A DNA stretch of 64,000 nucleotides from Closterium sp. NIES-65 (GCA_948144175.1 CANXME010000886.1:992001-1056000); one strand, 5' to 3'. Numbered from the stretch's first letter, positions 19,872 through 32,316 are shown. The notes: a model not told the origin generated them from the sequence alone. Numbers and translations: made by a program.

Positions 19872-20660
19872 TACTTTCCTAGTTTACCCCGCTTTTTAGA
19901 GTGTAGTATCCCTCGGGGGGGGGGGGGGGGGGGGGGGGGACGAGGAAGGATGTCTTGGGGTCCAGGAGTTGCGTAGGCCGGCCAGGAGAACGAGTTAGTT
20001 GCTCCTCGCGGCCATGGTTTTACGGGTACTCCTTCGGCACCGCCAGATCCTTGCCTCGAACAGTCGCGATCGACTGTGGCCTCCCTCCCCCCGTGCAACG
20101 GACAGCTGAAGCTGTCTCGACATTAAATGGAGTAATTTCCGCTGCAATTTCCGATGATTTCGGAGCTTGTTTCGTGTGGCAGCTGGCGTCAGCGGACCTG
20201 CGTCAGCATCTGCATGAACAGCCTCGACGTCGTCACTCTGTGTGGCTGTTGACGCGGCGGAACTGAGTCAACAGTTACGCGAAGATTTCGGAAAGATCTT
20301 CGGCAGCTGGTGACAAAGGGCCTGCGTCAGCAAGGGCGACATTTTCGGAGCTTCTGTTGAAGAAAAGTCGGCTGGGGAACTCGCCAGGCGCAAATGGAGT
20401 TTGCGTCCGGAAATATCGGTGGACGAGGAGAGATGATACGCAAATTGCCCGAATTGTGCGGGGTCAACTATCGTCCCGCCCAACCTGAAGTGCAGCGGCT
20501 TTTACTTCATGGCGGGCGCGTCATCGAGTATTTCGGCAGGAGTGCACGTGGACAGACGGGAACTTCAGACCAGCCGACACTTACGGGTTGCAACAGAAAA
20601 CGGAGTGGCTAAATCGCACTCAGGAGGAGTGGGACGCAGGCGGCAAGGGCAACTCGGGCC
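19872..20660 (+). other. Element L interior, left part (non-coding)
   Basis: No retroviral domain in any frame; the longest frames are about 100 codons and resemble nothing I know. It holds an uninterrupted run of 25 G at 19915-19939 and scattered ATTTCGGAG/CTTTCGG motifs that recur in the right part of the interior. It ends at the CATAC target site of copia B. Confidence 0.6.
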
Positions 20661-20665
20661 CATAC

Positions 20666-20799
20666 TGAGAAGAATAGAACAAGAATGAATCAACTATGAA
20701 TGAAGTGAGTACATATAGGAAACCCTAATTGTGTTGTACCCCCTATGGGATACCCCACTATAGCCTACACAACAACATAAGCTATATAAAGTTCTAACA
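20666..20799 (-). repeat. 3' LTR of copia B
   Basis: 134 bp; minus-strand start TGTTAGAACTTTATATAGC, end CTATTCTTCTCA. Confidence 0.9.
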
Positions 20800-23793
20800 C
20801 ACCCCCATTGGCAAAGTGGGGGAGAACAAGGGGTCACAAGACCAGTCAAGCAAAGCAGAGCAAGCTCAGGGTGGATCACAAAGTCACCACACAGTCGGAG
20901 CACAACAACAAGGCCAGAAGGCCAGTTCACATGCAGGAGTACACATATATAAATAGAGCTAGACAAGCAAGAGCAGGTATATATAAGTGACAGTACAAGC
21001 AAGGTCAAGAGGAGAGCAAGTGAGGCAAGACAGGTACAAGACCCAGCTGAGTGCAAAAGCGCTGATGGTCACAAGGCGCGAGTGCCTTGGTGAACACGTC
21101 AGCAGTGTTGGCCTCAGAGGCCACGTACGCAAGCCGCAACTGTCCACGGTGCTGTAGCTCACGAGGAAGGAAGTAGCGGAGAGCAATGTGCTTCGTTCTG
21201 TGCTCCAGGCGCTGCTCTCGACACAAGGCCAGCATGGCCTTGTTGTCTACGTACAACACTGGAGGAGAACGAGGCGGCTCTCCAAGGTCAGTCAGCAGGT
21301 AGGTGAGCCAGCGAAGCTCCTGTGCAGCCATGGCCCCTGCGTAGATCTCAGCCTCACAACTGGAGCTGAGGACCGAAGACGAGCGAGTAGCCCGCCACGA
21401 GACAGAGCCGGAACCAAGACTGAAGGTGTAACCCTGTGACGACCGCTGCGTAGCCTGGTCGTCAGCCCAAGAAGCGTCCGCGTGCCCCGTAAGGACCACT
21501 GGACTCCGCCCTCCAAGCACTAACCCCATACCCGACGTACTGCACAGGTAGCGCAACACCCTCTTCGTTGGAGCCATGTGCTCTGGTCGGTGTCTCCAAG
21601 GAGCAACATAGCGTGCAAGAATGCTAAGAGGGTATGCAAGGTCAGGCCGTGTGCAGGTCATCAGGTACATGAGGCAACCAACAAGCTCTGGGTACGGGCC
21701 ACTCGACTCTACGGACTCATCCGAAGGCAGAGCTGAGAGCGAGTGGCGAGTAGACAGAGGAGTGGCCTGAGGCGAGGAGTACGTGAATCCGAAGCGCTAA
21801 AGGACCTGCTGCACCATGTGTGACTGAGTCAAGGTAATGGTGCGGCGTGCTCTGTCGCTAGTGATCTGCAAGCCAAGATAGCTGCGCAGTTCACCCAGGT
21901 CTGTGCACGTGTGTCTCTTCATCAGCTCGGACTTCACGTAGGCGAGTCCAGCAGTGTCCGCTGTGGCAAAGACCAAGTCGTCGACGTACACGAGGATGTA
22001 GAACGGCGGCAGAGAAGTGTCGGTGCGCAGAAACAGCGACGGGTTAGCAGTAGAGGGAGCAAACCCAAGAGCCGCAAGCGTAGTCCTCAGTGTGTCGTGC
22101 CACTTACGCGGTGCCTGGCGGAGACCGTAGACTGGCCGTCGGAGGCTCCACTGGGTGCCAGGAGGGAAAGTCCCAGTGAAGCCTGGTGGACGGCGCAGCC
22201 AGATCGCCTCGTGCAGGCTACCCTGCAAGAACGCAATGCTGAATTCAAGAGAGTGAAGCTCGTAGTCGCGCTGAGCGGCTATGTGCAGCAGCACCCGAAG
22301 AGTGGTCATCTTCGGGGTGGGAGAGAAGTTCTGAAAGTAGTCGACTCCCTGCCGCTGACTGAAGCCACGAGCCACGTACCGCGCCTTGAAGACAGGTGGA
22401 GAGCCCGGCGGCCACTTCACCCTTAAGATCCACATGCCACTGACGATGTTCGCCCCAGGTGGGGGAACCGCGTCAACGTAGGTGCCTGTGGACTTCCAGG
22501 AAGCCATCTCTGCATCCATAGCTGCCTGCCACTGAGAGGAGTAGGGACCCTCTACGGCCTCCGCGTAAGAGCGCGGAGTCGGGATGTCAAGTGCATCCGG
22601 GTCTCCCTCACGGGCAAGTAGTACGGACGCGAGATGAGGTGAAGCAGCAGCCAGACACTGGAACTCCTCCTGCATGTCCTCAAGGACGTCTGTGCTAAGA
22701 GCACACTCACCCCCGACAGACGGAGGACAGACAGACGCAGACTCTGCAACAAGACTAGCAGCGTAGTCTAGACGACAACGAGCAGCAAAGTCGACAAGCT
22801 CAGTGACAAGAGCAGACGCAGCGTGGACTCAAACGAGGGGTCAGTGACGATAGTAGTAAGGAGCCGCGTGACAGTAGGACTAGCAGCACGAAGAGAGTCC
22901 GACTCCGGGTCGGCAAGCTCAGGAAGAGAGGACGCAGGAGGAGAAGGCAAAGGGGCAGGCAGAGAAGCGCATGACGGACGCAGAGACATCCGGTGCGTGC
23001 CAGGGACAGGAGGAGGACGCTGACGCGAACCGCGACCACTAGTGCGAGCAGCACGATCAGGCAACGCGGGACGAGACGCAGGCTCACGACGCTCAGCAAG
23101 ACCTCCAGTAGGACCAGTGTAAGGAGAGGGAGCAGGCAGCGTGGAGTCGGGCTCTAACAGTGACAGTGACTTGACAGGCGGTGGACACTCTACAGGAGGA
23201 GAAAGACCAAGAACCTGCTGCAGGAGCGGAACGAAGTACGGCCGAGGCCGCGCAGGGACTCCAGACACAGCAGGGACAGCACCAGCACCCTCAGCGGCAG
23301 CACCAGCGCCAACAGCACCTCCAGCGGCAGGACCACCAGCAGCACCAGCAGTAGGACCACCGCCAGGACAGACAGCAGCAGTCTCAGTACCAACACCCTC
23401 AGCAGCTCCAGCTCTAGTAGGACCCGCAGGCCCAGCAGCTCCGGGACCGGCGGCACCAGCACCCTCAGCGGCCGAAGAAGCTCCAGCTCCAGCAGTACGC
23501 CTCCAGCGGCGAGCAAACCACTCGCGCAGCTCCAGTGGAGAGAGTGGCTCCCGCCGAGACGGAGCACCCGGAGAACCTCCAGGCCCAGTACGGCCAGACC
23601 CCACAAGGGGAGGTCCAGCGGCCGCAGGCTCCGCACCTCCAGGCTCAGCAGCACCAGACGCAGCACCCTTAGGCTCAGCAGCTCATGACGTAGAACCCCC
23701 AGACTCAGCACCCCCAGGCTCAGCAGCTCCAGACGCAGCACCCCCAGGCTCAGCACCCCCAGTTGCAGCACCCCCAGACTCAGCACCCCCAGG

Positions 23794-24054
23794 TGTCAGA
23801 ATTATATTTATTATTACTGCATGAAGTTCTAGCTGTAGTGTAGCTATTAAGTTTGTAGGTGGTGCACCTCTTCACTTGTTTCCTTGCAATATGTACTTCG
23901 AAACTATAGTGAAGAACACATTGTCCAATTTCTCCCTTCGAACTCACTCGATACCTCGCCTAGGAGAAACCCACTCGACACTCTAGTTGGGCCTAGGCTA
24001 CTAAGCCTAGGCCCTAGCTTAATCTACTCGTTCGTTCAACTTAATCTCTCGACA
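23794..24054 (+). repeat. 5' LTR of element F
   Basis: 261 bp, containing a near-palindrome around CCTAGGCTACTAAGCCTAGG. It differs from the second LTR at only a few positions. Confidence 0.9.
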
Positions 24055-24846
24055 TGTTATCGGAGCGAATTACGTCCTGGCCTCTGGGCCCGCCCTACAC
24101 TTCCGCTGCTAAGATTTTCCGGTCGCGCGCCTAGGGCGCGTGACGATTTTTACCTTGTCCCGCCCACGGGCGTGTGACTCCTTCTCTGCCCGTCGCGCGC
24201 CCCGTGGCACGCGACGGTGCCCTTCATCTGCCCGTCGTGCGCCCCGTGGCACGCGATGGTGCCCTGCTCGTCGTGTGCCCCGTGGCACTCGATCGGGCCC
24301 TTTAAACTTAAACTTACCCGTCGTGCGCCCCGTGGCCCGCGACGGGCCTTTCCGCACCTGCCCTCCCTGCAGCCGCCCCTGACCTATCAGCGCCGACACA
24401 GTGTAGCCGCTCTGCGGCTTTCTTCCCGCCCACCCCCTCGTCCTTTATTTCTCTGCAGCCGCGGGGAGGAGGGTATGGGGGTGGCGGGTGTTGGGGGCGA
24501 TGGGTCGTTCACTTCCCTTCCCCTCCTCCTCCTTTCATTCCCACTGCTGCAGCTGCCGCTCGGGGGGAGGGTGTGAGGGTGTGGGGGAGCAGGGGGAGTG
24601 GTACCCGGGTGGCGGGTGTGAGGCAACAAGCAGCCGACCCTCCACCTCTCCTCTCTTCCCCCCTTCTCTGCTGCTTCTGCAGCAGTGTGGGGGAGGGGAA
24701 GGAGGAGGGTGAGGAGATGGAGGGGGTGACCAGCTAGTGTCAGCCCGCCTGCATTACCTGCTGTTGCTTGCTTTTTATTGTTCGTTGGTGTACCTCTGCA
24801 GGTTGTGCTCTGCACTTAGCTATTCCTGCATGCAGTTACGGGGGGA

Positions 24847-25107
24847 TGTCAGAATTATATTTATTATAACTGCATGAAGTTCTAGCTGAAGTGTAGCTAT
24901 TAAGTTTGTAGGTGGTGCACCTCTTCACTTGTTTCCTTGCTATATGTACTTCGAAACTATAGTGAAGAACACATTCTCCAATTACTCCCTTCCAACTCAC
25001 TCGATACCTCGCCTAGGAGAAACCCGCTCGACACTCTAGTTGGGCCTAGGCTACTAAGCCTAGGCCCTAGCTTAATCTACTCGTTCGTTCAACTTAATCT
25101 CTCGACA
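24847..25107 (+). repeat. 3' LTR of element F
   Basis: 261 bp, same ends as 23794-24054. Confidence 0.9.
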
Positions 25108-27161
25108 CCAGGCTCAGCACCCACGCGCATGGCACCCCCAGAGTTAGCACCCCTTGGCTCAGCACCCGCAGCAGTACCAGAGTCACCAGCAACCTCGACC
25201 GGCGGGACTGCTTCAACTTGGGACACACCAGAAGGGGCAGGACCCTGACGGGGAAGGGGGTCTACCGGGGGGGGGGACCTGGCACAAGAAAGTGTGGCGG
25301 CGGGGGGAAGGAAAGAGTGCGGTAGGGGAAGAGACGGTAGAAGGGGACTGACTCGTCAAACGTGACGTCCTGGGAGGACAGAACACGACGAGAGGAGGGG
25401 TGGTAGAACTGCCACCCTGGGGCGTCAGGGGGGAAGCCTAGGAAGACACAGGGAGCAGCACGAGGGGACAGCTTGTCCGCAGACAAGTCACGGACAAACG
25501 CCCGAGATCCCCACACACGGAACGCAGACGCATCGCCGACCTTCCCCGTCCACAACAGAGCTGGAGAGGTCTCCGGCCGGGAGACCCTGGGGTGAAGGTT
25601 GAGCTGATGTGCCGCGTACCGAACCGCAAACGGCCACAGAAAATGGGGGGCAGCCGCATGCATCATGGACGTACGAGCGACGTCCATGACCATGCCAATG
25701 CGGCGCTCAACAATCCCATTTTGCTGTGGAGAGTCCGGAAGCGTAAAGGTCTGGCGGATGCCTCGAGCACGACAGTAGGCTCACAGAAGGCCAGAGGAGA
25801 ACTCTTCGCCTCGGTCAGAGTACAAACGCAGAACAGGAAAGTCCGAGCCGAAGCTCCTCCTGAGCTGGAGACGAGCTGTGCGGATCCAGTCGATCAACAC
25901 CTCAGTGACATCACCCTTGTTGCGCAAGGGGAAGACTGTGGTGTAACGCGAGTAGTCGTCAACCACCAGCAGGAAGTAGCGCTCGTGACACTGCCCACAG
26001 ACGCGGGCCGGGCCCCACACGTCCATGTGAAGCGTCTGCAGAGGAGCCTCTGTCGGGGGAAACTGGGAAGAGTGAGGGGCAGCCCGGAGGCGCCCCTCGA
26101 CACAGGGGACACAGGAAGGTCCTGGTCCCAAAGGAAGGGGAGGGAGAGACCGGGGGAGACCAGAGATAAGGACACGGGAAGCCATGCCCCGAAGACGAGG
26201 CAAGGAGGGGTGGCCAAGACGATGGTGCCAGAGGAGAGTCTCGTGAGGCAGGAGGCGACACGAAGAGGGGGCAGACTCAGGACCAGACCGGGACGCAGCA
26301 GCAAACACCTGACCAGACGCAGCTACCTCGCGAGACGCAGGGACAGGAGGAGACTCAGTGGTCAGGGTGTAGAGGCTCGACCCCGGCCGACGCGAGAACG
26401 TGGCCAGGTGCCGGCCTGTGCGTGCGTCCGTGCAGTGGGTCACCCGCTGACTCGCAGGAGTAAAGTGGTGAACCCCCGCATCCTGCAGGTCAGCACCACT
26501 CACTAAGTTCGTCGAGAACGAGGGGAGGTACAGACCAGATAGGGTGCCCGAGGGGGCAGCCGGACACGGGAGGACAATGGAGAAGTGAGAGAGGACAGGA
26601 CCCCCAGAGGGGTCAGCCAGGGAGACCGCAGCCGGCCGACCAAGCGGCGTGAGTGTGGTGCGGTCTCGAAAGAAGGAGCGAGAAGCCCCTGAGTCAAGTG
26701 TGAAAGTGAGGGAGGCCGAAGTCGACGCAGTACCTGAGAGCGCAGTCTCACCAGTACCTGAGAGCGCAGACGCACTGGCACCTAGAGCAGCAGCCTCACA
26801 AGCACCTGGCGCAGCAGTACCAATGCCCAGGTCGGGCGGGAAACACCGGTAACAGTCACCCTCCTCACTAATAGTCACCGCATACATGGTAGCAAGGATA
26901 GCATCAAAGTCAAGATCAAAGATAGCTACATCAGCCCTAGACAGCTCTTCCCAGCGGGGAATCTCACTAGCCTCGGGGAACTGCTGACGCCAAGCGTCCG
27001 TCAGGCGGCCAAAGCAGCGCTGGGTGGGGTGGGCACCCCCACACTGCTCACCCGCGCGGTCGCCGGAACGAAGGACGTAGGTGCACGGACCAGTACCCCC
27101 ACCCCTCTGACGCTGCGTGTACCACTCACGGAGCTGCTGGGGCGGGGGGATGTCCCGCCAA

Positions 27162-27193
<32 letters not shown>

Positions 27194-28229
27194 CTGACCA
27201 CTACCAGAGCCGCTCCACTGCGGGGCACCACCACGACCAGCTCCACCCCCTCCGCCACCGCCGCCTCCACCTCCGCCACCACCGCCGCCTCCACTCCCAC
27301 CGCTGCCGCCGCCACCGCCGCCTCCTCCGCTGCTGCCACCACCACCACCGCCTCCGCCACTACTCCCACCGCCACCCCCACTCCCTCCGCCGCCTCCACC
27401 TCCACCTCCACCGCCCCCTCCAGCTCCACCCGCGCCCTTGCCCCGCTTGCCCTTGCCAGGGCGGCGTCTCCCGCTAGGGGCAGACGCTGCACCGACCGAC
27501 TCAAGACCAAGCAGGTCGGCAGCAGCAGGAGAGGCAACAGAGGGTAGCAGGGGGGAAGGAGAACACCGCTCAAAGATGGGGGTGTGAGGGTCACCACGAG
27601 AGGCTCCTACAGCGACGATGCTCTTCTCCGCCGCCAGGAGGGCCTTCTCGAGGAGGTCGACAGTGAGAGTGGTGGGACATACTGAGAGGAAGTGGTCCCT
27701 GACTACGCGAAGGGAGTCAGGGAGGCGTGTGACTATGTAGTAGAGAGTGATGTACATGGGGGGGGGGGGTCTTGGCGCAGAACTTAGCAGGAAGGGCGGC
27801 GCGGTAGCGAGTGTCACTAGTGCGGAGGTGCGTAATGAGGTCAGCGACAGTGGGAAAGGCAGTGAGATCAGGAAAGAGGTACGGTAGCATGAGACGGCTC
27901 AGTGCAGCAGTGGCAGGGGAAGAGTAGTGCGCAACTACAGCGTCGTACAAGGTCTGAGCACTCTTGTACTGACTAAAGTGCGTGCGCTTAGTGGTGGGCA
28001 AGTGGCGACGCACAGTAAGACGTGCAGCAGCATCGCGGGTGGCCCACTGAGAGCGAACAGTGGGGTCAGCATCAGCAGCAGGGGCAGGAGAGGCGCTAGA
28101 GGTGAGGTCAAAGAGGGAAAGACCGTCCGCCCTATCGCACTGTAAGAACAGCTGCAGGTCGTCGACCCAGACCTCAAAGTCAATGGCTCGACCCTCAGCG
28201 TCAAAAGCGAGGACACTAGGGGTAGCCAT

Positions 28230-29510
28230 TTTGACGACAGTGGAGTAGTGCAAGCAGTAGGGGTAGGGCACGCAGTGACAGCGGTACGGTGCTCACCGGG
28301 CAGGGCAGGTCGGGCGGCTCGGCAGTAGGGCGGCCCGGCGACTCGGCGGCTCGGCTGCTGGGCGGCCCGGCGGCAGGGCGGCTCGGCTCCCGGGCGGCTC
28401 GGCGGCAGGGCGGCTCGGCTGCTGGGCGGCTTGGGTGCAGGGCGGCTCGGCGGCCGGGCGGCTCGGCTGCACTGCGTCTCGGCAGTGCCGCGGCTCGGCG
28501 GCTGCTGCTGGGCGACTTGGCTGCTCCGGTACCGGGCGGCGTGGCGGTCGCCTGCTTGGGCGGCGGGGCCGCGTAGGTGAGGGCGGCAGGGCCGCGTCTG
28601 CTTGGGCGGCGGGGCCGCGTAGGTGACGGCGGCGGGGCCGCGTTGGTGAGGGCGGCAGGGCCGCGTAGGTGAGGGCGGCGGGGCCACGTTGGTGAGGGCG
28701 GCGGGGCCGCGTAGGAGAGGGCGGCGTAGGTGAGGGCGGCGAGGCCGCAAGGCTCAGGGCGGCGGGGCCGCGATAGTAGGGCGGCGGGGCCGCGAGGGAA
28801 GGGCGGCAGGGCCGCGATAGCAGGGCGGCGGGGCCGCAATCAATGGGCGGCGGGGCCGCGAGAGCAGGGCGGCGAGGCCGCGATGGAAGGGCGGCGGGGC
28901 CACGACAGCAGGGCGACGGGGCCGCTATGTAAGGGCGGCGGGGCCGCGACAGCAGGGCGACGGGGCCGCGATCACAGGGCGGCGGGGCCGCGAGAGTAGG
29001 GCGGCGGGGCCGCGATGTAAGGGCGGCGGGGCCGCGACAGCAGGGTGACGGGGCCGCGATGTAAGGGCGGCGGGGCCGCGATGTAAGGGCGGCGGGGCCG
29101 CGACAGCAGGGCGACGGGGCCGCGATGTAAGGGCGGCGGGGCCGCGATGTAAGGGCGGCGGGGCCGTGACAGCAGGGCGACGGGGCCGCGAGGTAAGGGC
29201 GGCGGTGCCGCGAGGCGTAGGGCGGCGGGGCCGCAAGGCGTAGGGCGGCGGGGCCGCGATAGCAGGGCGGCGGGGCCGCGAGGTAAGGGTGGCGGGGCCG
29301 CTATAGTAGGGCGGCGGGGCTGCGATGAAAGGGGCGGCGGGGCCGCGATGAAAGGGGCGGCGGGGCCGCGATAGTAGGGTAGGCCGCTAGGGCGGCTCGG
29401 TGAGAGAATGGCCCGAGGCGCGACTTGGGATGAGGGCGCTTCGGGCAGGAAAAAAAAATCGAGTGGTGGGCCCTAGGCGCAGTTCCAACAGGGGAACCTG
29501 CTCGATACCA
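28230..29510 (-). repeat. Leader of copia B: GC-rich arrays, GGGCCC motif, primer site
   Basis: Read leftwards from the LTR: primer site TGGTATCGAGC, CCTAGGGCCCACCAC (29463-29477), a tract of nine T near 29450, an array of about 22-bp units (plus-strand form GGGCGGCGGGGCCGCGA) from about 29400 down to 28560, then CGGCTCGG units (about 28500-28310), then the gag start. The apparent long frames over this stretch are compositional. Confidence 0.75.
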
Positions 29511-29644
29511 TGAGAAGAATAGAACGAGAATGAATCAACTATGAATGAAGTGAGTACATATAGGAAACCCTAATTGTGTTGTACCCCCTATGGGATACCC
29601 CACTATAGCCTACACAACAGCATAAGCTATATAAAGTTCTGACA
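29511..29644 (-). repeat. 5' LTR of copia B
   Basis: 134 bp; minus-strand start TGTCAGAACTTTATATAGC, flanked on the right by CATAC. Confidence 0.9.
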
Positions 29645-29649
29645 CATAC

Positions 29650-32033
29650 ACCCCGAAGAACACTCGGGTGACGCTGCGTGCCTGGTACTGTTGACTACTG
29701 GCCGACAATTTCGAGAGTGGATTCCGTGTAAGGAAGTCATTTTTGGGGACAGCCTCAACAGCTCACGAATAAACGGTGTTCAAGGTACCACGCCGACAGT
29801 TACGGAGGAGAGTGGTACAGGCCGCCGGGACACACGAGAAGAAACTCCCCGACGGTTAAGCGGGGGTTGAAGAACGGCGTGAAGGGCAGGTTAAAAGCCA
29901 GTGTGAACGATCTGTGACCTTCCGTCGCCTGAACCTCACCATCCCCACCAAGTTTCTAGTTCTGACTCATGCAGTCAACTTGCTTGGCCGAATAACGGGG
30001 GTGAACACGGGCCTACCCTGTGTTGGTTAAAGGTACCTAGATTGGTGCTCGTTCAACAGCTGTACAGAAAAAACAAAAAAAAGGTGGAGTTGCGGCACTA
30101 TTCTACTCCGACAAAAGCGGACTGGGTGAAACAGCACGCGAAAGAATCGGGGCGCCGCATGACAACAATGGTGCAGTTCGCTGGTTTCTCCTGACCCGGG
30201 CGTCTACACGAGGTGACGGCGCAGCGGCGGAGCTGGAACCGGGAGCTGTGGAGTTTTAGTGGCGCGACGGTACGGTGGGCTGCAAAGCGGTTGGGAATGA
30301 TTTCCTTTTAACTAAGGTACCCCGACTCCGATAGACTTTTCTTCTCGACCATGGCTGGGTTCGTGCGGGCAACACCGACTATACCTCATCCGAAAAATGC
30401 GGACGCTGGGTGAACGGCGGGAAGCGGAATTGTCGGGGGGTGAAACGACAAAAAAATTATGAAGCTGCGGGTATTTCTTCGCTTCTTGGAGTGCGGTTGA
30501 GTCGTTGGGAGACTTTGCCTGAAGGGCACTTTTCGAAGTTGCCTGGCAAGAAACACAACGGCAGGATACCTAGGACACCCGGTGTTTAAACGCACACCTC
30601 AGGAAATTCTTCAGATTTAGGGGAGCATGGGAGCAGTCGTAGCTTCGGGATCTATCGACCGGCGACGAGCGATCTGGTGAAACATCTGCAAAGCGCTGGT
30701 GGGAGAAGCATAAATTTTAGTTAAGCGATATCGATGGGAGCAGTTTTGACGACGGAGTCAACGGCGTTGATGCCTCTAGGTTCCGTGAAATTCGGTCTCG
30801 GAATAGCCCAGGGCAGTCCCCGGTTCTCGATTGAACCCACATGCTGGGGTCGGGTAGCCGACGAAAACTGATGGTGACCGAGTGGGCGGCTATAGCACGT
30901 CCGAGATTTTCGGAGGCGAACTACAACTGCAATTGCGGCATTACGGGGTTTGATTCGAGCAACAATTTCGGAGTGTTTACGTGGGGACTTCCCGGTTTTA
31001 CGGCAAGGTGCGCCGACAATTTCGGAGGAGCTGCGACGTTTGGTTAAACGCGCGCGTCAAACGGAGGGGGGCAGCACCGCGAGATTTACATAGACTTTTT
31101 CAGGGGTAGGAAGGACTTACGACGAACTGAAGAAGGCGGCAGCGACAGTGAAGGGGGGGAGCAACAGCTGTGAAATTTCATCCCTGCCCAAGAATCATCG
31201 ACGCATTACGACAAAACTCTCGGAGAAACCATTTCCAACTCTGCTACCGACAACTCGCCTTCGACCCGCCCACGACAACTGCATTAAATCTCAACCACGT
31301 CAGGAGCTGCCACCTGCAACTGCTGAAGATATCGGCTGATTCTGGCGACCTGAAGACAAAACGGTTCAGTTCGAGTATTCGATAATTTTAGTTTCAGTTT
31401 CTGGTCTACATCTTCGGGTTCGCCCTCGAAGAAATTTTGGGCACGTAACACCTGGGATTCGTCATCGAGTTTCCACACCGACGCAAATTTCACCTGGGTC
31501 TCTACGCTCACCAGTCTTCTCAGTGGGACTTCACTCCTGGTTTTGTTGGTTTTCATCTCGGCGCAGCTGCGAAACTTTTCTGTGGAGCATTTCTTGAAGG
31601 GGGTGGAGATAGTGCTTTGCACGATTTCTTTCCTCGGCGTTTTCTCTGCCCAATTTCTGACTTTGTCAGAATGCAGCAGCACGATGGATGACTGCAATCA
31701 CTGCAATCGCTTCACGATCAACGGTTTCTGCAACATCGCAATTGAATTTCGCGTCAGCAGGTTCCCTCCAATCTCGCGTCAGTCTTCGACCGTCAGATCC
31801 ACATCTGCCTCATCAACGGCCCACATTCCAACTTCAACTTCATTTTGGGCTAGTTCATCATCGACCATCAGATCTAAATCGGACTACATCGACGGCCTAC
31901 CTTCCAACCTTTTCAAAAATATTATCGAAGGCATTTCGGCCGTCGGATTCAGCTGAAGGGGAGATCTACGGCATCCTTGCTAGTGTGGGGTCCGTTTTCA
32001 GTACAGGACTGCCTTATTTAGAAGGTGGGAGAG
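29650..32033 (+). other. Element L interior, right part (non-coding)
   Basis: About 2.4 kb with no recognisable protein; the longest frames (up to 137 codons) lie on both strands and match nothing I know. Recurrent words (CAATTTCGGAG, TTTCGGAG, GGGTGAA) suggest it is built from diverged short repeats. It ends in the purine tract AAGGTGGGAGAG. Confidence 0.6.
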
Positions 32034-32316
32034 TGTAAGGATTTACAGAATCCTTACCGAGGCACTCGTTAGCAAGGCCATCCCGAGGGTCATGCGACGA
32101 ACCTGTCCTTCCTATTTCGTCGCACCGAACCATTCCCGAAACGGCTTCCGCTTTAATCGCAACCATCACCGAGCCATCCTCGCCCAACCTCCCCGCCTAG
32201 CTAGATTGTCCCCTATTTAGGCCTCGTCCCTTCCATTGTATCGTCATTCAGTAATTCAGTACTCAATCATTCTCGATATTCGTTTTACTGCGCACTCTGC
32301 AAGTTCATTCATAACA
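32034..32316 (+). repeat. 3' LTR of element L
   Basis: 283 bp, TGTAAGGATTTACAGAATCC to TTCATAACA, with the CGTCATTCAG site uninterrupted, which defines the insertion point of element N in the 5' LTR. Confidence 0.85.

Larger units (their letters stand above)
23794..25107 (+). mobile_element. Small non-autonomous LTR element F
   Basis: 1314 bp with 261-bp LTRs (23794-24054, 24847-25107) starting TGTCAGAATTATATTTATT and ending AATCTCTCGACA. The target duplication CCAGG is perfect (23789-23793 and 25108-25112). A primer-site variant TGTTATCGGAGC follows the first LTR, CTGGGCCCGCCC lies at 24084-24095 and the purine tract ACGGGGGGA precedes the second LTR. The 792-bp interior has no gene; it carries repeated GCGCCCCGTGGCACGCGA modules similar in design, not in sequence, to those of the D family. 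It sits in the repeat-coding linker of copia B pol, where the CCAGG target occurs many times. Confidence 0.9.
21005..28229 (-). pseudogene. Copia B gag-pol
   Basis: Gag starts at 28229 (MATPSVLAFDAEGRAID). It continues with gag, a homopolymer of 12 C at the NPPPM site (27758-27769 on the plus strand as G) that shifts frame, a glycine-rich linker (about 27245-27450), the C-x13-C-x3-H-x4-C knuckle (about 27020-27100), protease with LDSGAS near 26690, gag-pre-integrase HRLGHP...CVPC, integrase (DVWGPARV near 26010-26040, with a TGA after SSGLL at 25781), a pentapeptide-repeat linker interrupted by element F, reverse transcriptase (22600-21840, YVDDL near 21977-21991), a TAG at about 21797, and RNase H (CEAEIYAG near 21340) to the stop at 21005. 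Every catalytic motif is still readable, so loss of function is recent. Confidence 0.85.
20666..29644 (-). mobile_element. Ty1/copia element B, with element F inserted
   Basis: 134-bp LTRs at both ends and a perfect 5-bp target duplication CATAC (20661-20665 and 29645-29649). The primer site (minus strand TGGTATCGAGC) adjoins the right LTR; CCTAGGGCCCACCAC (minus) lies at 29463-29477. Leader array, gag and pol follow leftwards, with the 3' UTR and polypurine tract (minus CCAATGGGGGTG) at the left LTR. About 7.7 kb without element F. The LTRs differ at a few positions (for example TTCTAACA against TTCTGACA), so it is fairly young; stops and frameshifts have inactivated it. Confidence 0.9.
14752..32316 (+). 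mobile_element. LTR element L without genes (large-derivative type)
   Basis: Terminal repeats of about 282-283 bp both start TGTAAGGATTTACAGAATCC and end TTCATAACA. A primer site TGGTATCAGAGC lies at 19860-19871 and a purine tract AAGGTGGGAGAG just before the 3' LTR. The flanks are ACCTC (14747-14751) and CCCTC (32317-32321), a 5-bp target duplication with one mismatch. After subtracting nested inserts the interior (19872-20660 plus 29650-32033) is about 3.2 kb with no retroviral domain in any frame, as in non-autonomous large retrotransposon derivatives. The LTR start is close to that of gypsy H (TGTAAGGAATT), suggesting mobilisation by Ty3/gypsy enzymes; this is inference. Confidence 0.75.
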
